Source: Clostridiales bacterium (lineage in GTDB: Bacteria; Bacillota; Clostridia; Lachnospirales; Lachnospiraceae). From it: DNA of 56,019 nt. The notes beneath the pieces were generated by a model. The model did no database searches. It was not told the DNA's origin and worked only from the letters and a program-made list of their open reading frames with translations. The position numbers and the translations under genes are program-made. Positions 52,121 through 56,019 of this stretch are shown here, in pieces. Location: the NCBI GenBank assembly GCA_021203365.1, contig JAJQBI010000063.1, positions 1-56,019 of the forward strand. Direction: 5' to 3'. Every line of letters starts with the position of its first letter. The first letter of the stretch is position 1.

Positions 52121-53218
52121 ATGAGAAAATACAGCCAAAAAGATATCGATGAATTAAGTAACTGCCGTGAAACCACAGAAGTAAACGGCACGGAGGTTTT
52201 TCTGAAACGTCTGCCGGAATGTCAGAGGGGACACCGGGATCCATATGAAAAAGCCTGCGTCAATCCGGAGGAACAGATCCCTGATATGGAGATCAAGTCA
52301 GCGGAGGATGAAATCCGGATGATGAGACAGGTCGCAGGATTTCCATCCCAGAATCTTAATATGTGCCAGATTTATACATATTATGAGGAAATGGAAGCAG
52401 AGAATGTGAAATTTGGCGTATGGAGATACGAAAAAAGATGGCATACAAAGGCCCCTCGTTCCTGTCTGGTTTACATCCACGGAGGCGGCTGGGTCGCCGG
52501 CAGCGTGTATGCAGCAGAACAGCAGTGCCGCTTTATCGCTGAAAAGGCTGACGCAGTGGTCTTTAATATTGATTATTCACTGGCTCCGGAACAGACCTAC
52601 CCGATTCCAGTCCTTCAGATTTATACATGGATTCAACATATACATGAAAACCCGGAGAAATATGGAATTGACCCTGAAAAAATCATGGTGGCAGGGGACA
52701 GTGCCGGCGGGCATATGACTGCATCCGTCGCTCTGAGGGACAGGGACTGCGGGAACCATTATATTGCGGAGCAATACCTGTGCTATCCAGTGCTGTACAT
52801 GGGATTAAAAAGAAACGAGGGATATGTCTGGTCCCGGGATCTTTTTGAAAGCGAGGCAGAAGATCAGGCCGAAATCGAAATGATGCTGAGATTTTTCAGG
52901 GACGATGAGCCTCACAGAGAAATCAGCGCCCTGCAGAAAGCGTTTATGCCGGACAGTTCCATTGCGGATCAGCCTTATCTGAGTCCTGCCCTCGCCGATA
53001 CACACGAAGGATTGCCAAAAACAGTGATCGCGACAGCGGAATACGATTCTCTGCGGATTCAGGGAGAATTTTATGGCGGAATTCTGAAAAAAGCAAATGT
53101 TCCGGTCAAAGTTGTAAGATACTGCGGATGTCAGCACGCTATCCTGGACCGGATGGGTTATATTCCCCAGGCAGAGGAATTGTGTCTGGACATCGCGGAG
53201 GAATTAAAAAATCTCTGA
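52121..53218 (+). CDS. Alpha/beta hydrolase of the hormone-sensitive lipase type
   Basis: A 365-residue cytoplasmic esterase. The oxyanion-hole motif HGGG is at 120-123, the nucleophile Ser194 in GDSAGG (192-197), and Asp309 (EYDSLR) and His339 (CQHA) complete the triad, so it should be active on short acyl or aryl esters. An N-terminal cap of about 100 residues precedes the core. ATG 52121 behind GGGAGG is preferred to an ATG at 52097. It stands alone near the GH43-like gene, so deacylation of a plant glycan is possible but unproven. Confidence 0.9.
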   Translation: MRKYSQKDIDELSNCRETTEVNGTEVFLKRLPECQRGHRDPYEKACVNPEEQIPDMEIKSAEDEIRMMRQVAGFPSQNLNMCQIYTYYEEMEAENVKFGVWRYEKRWHTKAPRSCLVYIHGGGWVAGSVYAAEQQCRFIAEKADAVVFNIDYSLAPEQTYPIPVLQIYTWIQHIHENPEKYGIDPEKIMVAGDSAGGHMTASVALRDRDCGNHYIAEQYLCYPVLYMGLKRNEGYVWSRDLFESEAEDQAEIEMMLRFFRDDEPHREISALQKAFMPDSSIADQPYLSPALADTHEGLPKTVIATAEYDSLRIQGEFYGGILKKANVPVKVVRYCGCQHAILDRMGYIPQAEELCLDIAEELKNL

Positions 53219-53506
53219 TATTATATTTCTGTCGAGTGATCATAAAATAATTCACCTGTAATTAATACCCCGGTACAGCGGTCAACCTCTTTGCGTAACC
53301 GCTGTACCTGGGCTTTGCGCTCTGCATGATATATCCTCCAGGCCGCATCTGAAAAGCAGACAGAATCTTCTTTGTTTTCCTTTTTATATTTTAGAGCAAA
53401 ATTCACATGTTTTTTTCAATACAAGACATTTCAAGATATTTTTTATGAAATATTCTGTATATAGCAACCAATTATGCACAAAATACGACCGATTATCCCT
53501 AAAGTC

Positions 53507-53535
53507 TTGCAGGTTAATCATATACTCTGTATTAT
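53507..53535 (+). promoter_or_regulatory. Promoter of the GH43-like gene
   Basis: TTGCAG (53507-53512), 17 bases, TATTAT (53530-53535). The whole gap 53219-53605 is AT-rich; apart from this promoter I see no supported gene in it. Confidence 0.65.
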
Positions 53536-53605
53536 TAAGACACAAAGAGCGCTCAGAGTATTTTTTTACAAAAGAAGAAGAAAAGGAAAAAAGAAAGGAG
53601 AAAGC

Positions 53606-55336
53606 ATGAAGAAAAGAACGGCAGTTATATTTTTATCAGCAGCAGTGATCGGACTTCTGGCGATCCCCTGTTATGCGGAATCTGAGTCTGAGACAACGGA
53701 AACAACCCAGGATTTTCTTGTATCAGAAGATGAGGCGCTGACGTATATCAATCCACTGACCCTGGATTATCAGATCAGCCAGAGTACGGATAAGGGCGTT
53801 GTATCAGAAAATCCCTTTGAAATTGGCCAGATGATCGGAAATGACATTATCCCGAATGACGAAGTGGAAAGCATTACGCACAGCCGGTTCCAGGATATGT
53901 TCCGCGGGACAGCTACATACCTTACTGAAAATGACACCCGCGCATCTGCAGACCCGGCAGTTCTCTACTACAACGATACCTGGTATCTGTATGGCACAAA
54001 CAGCTCCCTCTGGGTTTCCGAAGATTTTGTAAACTGGCGGTTTGTAGATCTTCAGACAACGGATGGCGAGGATATGTCTTTTACGGCTCCGACAATTGCT
54101 GTAAGGACAGATGAAGACGGAAATGATACCTTCTATCTTGCATGGAACAGCTCGGATCTCTATTCTTCCGATTCCCCGGAAGGGCCGTGGACGGATCTTG
54201 GGGATTTCACCTACAATGGCAAAAGCTTTTCGGAAAATGCTGAAGACGGAATTATCATTGCCGCCCACAATGACGTAAATATTTTTGTGGATGACGACGG
54301 TCGTATGTATCTGTACTGGGGTATGGGTCCATATATCAGCGGTGCGGAACTGAACGTAGAGAACCCGACAGAACTGATCACGGAGCCAAAAGTCCTGATT
54401 GAATACGACAACACCTACACCTGGCAGAATTTCGGACAGGATCATCAGGATTATGAAAATGGATTCCCGGAAGGTTCCTGGATGGTGAAAATCGACGGAA
54501 CCTACTATCTGACCTGGGCCACATCCGGAACACAGTATGACTCCTATACAATGGGCTGCTATCAGTCTACGACCGGTCCTCTGGACGGATTTGAGATCCA
54601 GGAAAAGGAAATCATTAACGAGACCGATTCCACAACCGGTGTGGTGCGCGGCGGCGGCCATGGCTGTATCGTGGAAGGCCCGAATGAAACTCTGTGGTGC
54701 TTCTATACTGTAAATGTCGGATATGAAGGCGACATGGAGCGTATGATCGGATGCGATCCGGCTGAAATTGATGAGGACGGAAATCTGGTCGTTCCCACAT
54801 TATCTGAAAACCCGCAGTATGTTCCGGGTGTGCTTTCCAATCCTGCGGATGGGAATGAGACTGTAGATGATGTACTGTCCGTGAAACAGGGATATGCAAT
54901 CTCCAGCTACTCCGAAGGCCGTCATCCGGTTTATGCCCTTGACGAGTCCAACATTACCTGGTGGCAGCCGGATGAGGATGACGAAGAGCCCTGGTATGTA
55001 TTATCATTGAAGGACAACTATTATGTAGACGCTTTCCGGATTATATGGAAGGAAATTGACAACGACAAGACGCAGAACCATGATGCATGCTGCATCAACT
55101 ACAAAATAGAAGTGTTTAATGGAACCGATAATCCTTTGGATGAGAACTGCGAAGGAACCTGGACGACTGTTTACGAAAAGAACGGTGAAAACACCAATGT
55201 TGTCGATTATATCCGTCTGGATGAGGCAGAGCTTGGACAATTTGTCCGCATCACGATTACGGACTGGCCCGAAGAAATTACTCCCGGATTGGTTGAGTTT
55301 ACAGTATTTGGCAATAGTGTAGCAAAAGATTATTAA
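53606..55336 (+). CDS. Secreted GH43-like glycosidase with F5/8 C-type carbohydrate-binding module
   Basis: A 576-residue exported enzyme. Signal peptide at 1-24 (IPCYA). A five-bladed propeller of the GH43 clan covers about 85-430: Asp116 (ASADPAVLYY) as base, Asp223 (HNDVNIFVDDDG) and Glu289 (FPEGSWMVKIDG) as the further acids; these residues are aligned by eye. A C-terminal F5/8 type C domain (about 440-570) should bind galactose- or arabinose-containing glycan. There is no sortase signal, so it is likely free or loosely attached. It probably trims arabinofuranosyl, xylosyl or galactosyl residues outside the cell. AAAGGAG precedes ATG 53606. Confidence 0.85.
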   Translation: MKKRTAVIFLSAAVIGLLAIPCYAESESETTETTQDFLVSEDEALTYINPLTLDYQISQSTDKGVVSENPFEIGQMIGNDIIPNDEVESITHSRFQDMFRGTATYLTENDTRASADPAVLYYNDTWYLYGTNSSLWVSEDFVNWRFVDLQTTDGEDMSFTAPTIAVRTDEDGNDTFYLAWNSSDLYSSDSPEGPWTDLGDFTYNGKSFSENAEDGIIIAAHNDVNIFVDDDGRMYLYWGMGPYISGAELNVENPTELITEPKVLIEYDNTYTWQNFGQDHQDYENGFPEGSWMVKIDGTYYLTWATSGTQYDSYTMGCYQSTTGPLDGFEIQEKEIINETDSTTGVVRGGGHGCIVEGPNETLWCFYTVNVGYEGDMERMIGCDPAEIDEDGNLVVPTLSENPQYVPGVLSNPADGNETVDDVLSVKQGYAISSYSEGRHPVYALDESNITWWQPDEDDEEPWYVLSLKDNYYVDAFRIIWKEIDNDKTQNHDACCINYKIEVFNGTDNPLDENCEGTWTTVYEKNGENTNVVDYIRLDEAELGQFVRITITDWPEEITPGLVEFTVFGNSVAKDY

Positions 55337-55382
55337 GGATTGAACAAAAAGTATATACTTTTTAATTGAAAAAAAATTGTTG

Positions 55383-55410
55383 GACCGGAGGCCTTGCTGC
55401 CTCCGGTCTT
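55383..55410 (+). terminator. Terminator of the GH43-like gene
   Basis: GACCGGAGGC and GCCTCCGGTC form a perfect 10-bp stem; only TTTG follows, so it may be weak. Confidence 0.65.
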
Positions 55411-55501
55411 TGTGGTGGCTGACTTAACTGAGTAAGATAGCGATCACGTTTAAAATCTTTTCAACCGACTCATCTGTGTCTCATTTACATCCACACTTAA
55501 T

Positions 55502-56019
55502 CTATAATTCTAATGCATTTTCATTAAGCAGAAACTCATACAACCCCATATGCAGAATCCCAGATTCATCTGTCCACGACTTCATATAAGTCTTCGTAAC
55601 TATGATTTTCTTAAAAAAGTCATTCGTGCTGATCAATGGCCGCAGCTCCGTCCCTGACTTCTGCGGATCGTCAATATTAAGTGCTGACTGAACATAATAT
55701 TTCTTTGATCCCTTGTTGACAACAAAATCAATTTCACAGTTTACTTTCCGTCGCTTATCGTTTTCATCCTTTTCGTATATTTCTACGGCTCCAACATCAA
55801 CAAAATTGCTTCCTGTCACATAAATATCCACATTACGCAGACGCAGAAGACCATTCAATACATCATATAGACGGATGTTTTCCGGGTTTTTGATCTCTTC
55901 TCTGGAAATAGCATACTGCACCTCGTCAATAAAGACATAGTACATTCATTTCTTTGCCATTTAAGATTCTTGAACGAACATACTTTGACAGTTCTGTTGG
56001 ATTTCGATATTCCACGTTC
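55502..56019 (-). pseudogene. Decayed AAA-ATPase/DUF4143-type protein, cut by the window end
   Basis: From the window edge one frame reads NVEYRNPTELSKYVRSRILN, homologous to the region before Walker B, and stops near 55925. The next block, YYVFIDEVQYAI (Walker B) to DIYVTGSNF (sensor 1), starts at about 55945 in another frame, so there is a frameshift. At GSNF the sequence jumps to VDVGAVEIYEKDENDKRR, which belongs near the C-terminus; roughly 200 or more residues of a DUF4143 protein are missing. The C-terminal end (IYEFLLNENALEL-like) is intact. The 5' part lies outside the window. Confidence 0.85.

Noticed and set aside
53221..53406. A 61-codon minus-strand frame after the HSL-type hydrolase
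   Set aside because: GTG start with no Shine-Dalgarno and no recognisable similarity; probably chance in an AT-rich gap.

Overview
The window looks like a chromosomal segment of a gut-type Lachnospiraceae (Clostridia, Bacillota). The signs are the SCIFF ranthipeptide precursor with its radical-SAM maturase beside a fused secDF, the order recJ-apt-relA-(MBL)-hemZ-(HD)-hisS-aspS, DUF5688, DUF3784 and TIGR04086 proteins, Thr-Pro repeat surface proteins, strong GGAGG ribosome-binding sites and a mid-range GC content. No rRNA, tRNA, CRISPR array, insertion sequence or prophage was seen.

Left part (1-18.6 kb): one lipoprotein gene on the + strand, then a long minus-strand block. In transcription order the block is a sortase-type surface protein, a TIGR04086 membrane protein, scfA (SCIFF), scfB, secDF, recJ, apt, relA, an MBL-fold hydrolase, hemZ, an HD-GYP protein, hisS and aspS. 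It joins protein export, ranthipeptide maturation, recombination, purine salvage and stringent response, and tRNA charging. It is a conserved Bacillota neighbourhood, here without dtd. Structured intergenic elements sit between scfA/scfB, scfB/secDF and apt/relA.

Centre (18.8-33.5 kb): a DUF218 protein divergent from a leaderless amidase-SPOR protein; a decayed AAA-ATPase; a GH3 beta-glucosidase with permuted domains, divergent from a nitronate monooxygenase-like FMN enzyme with a perfect palindrome at its start site; an SDR dehydrogenase behind a perfect 16-bp palindrome; an 850-residue fusion (CoA-disulfide-reductase-like flavoprotein + rhodanese + siroheme/4Fe-4S sulfite-reductase-like domain + 2[4Fe-4S] ferredoxin) divergent from a LysR regulator; a three-gene ABC importer; and DUF5688.

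Right-centre (33.7-47.1 kb): an ABC-F ATPase, topoisomerase III, a single-chain SfsA-MutY fusion coupled to a family 2 glycosyltransferase, a PAP2 membrane protein, an orphan OmpR-type response regulator, a HAD phosphatase, a DUF3784 protein, an L,D-transpeptidase and gpmI.

Right end (47.2-56 kb): visibly AT-richer and accessory in content: secreted YD-repeat, SH3b and RsiV/DUF3298-like proteins, an intact AAA-ATPase/PD-(D/E)XK protein, an HSL-type esterase, a secreted GH43-like glycosidase with a C-terminal carbohydrate-binding module, and a second decayed AAA-ATPase running off the window.

The most promising leads are the four-module sulfur-redox fusion with its divergent LysR gene, the SfsA-MutY fusion, the structured RNA elements around scfA-scfB-secDF, and several perfect palindromes at promoters whose regulators are not in the window.
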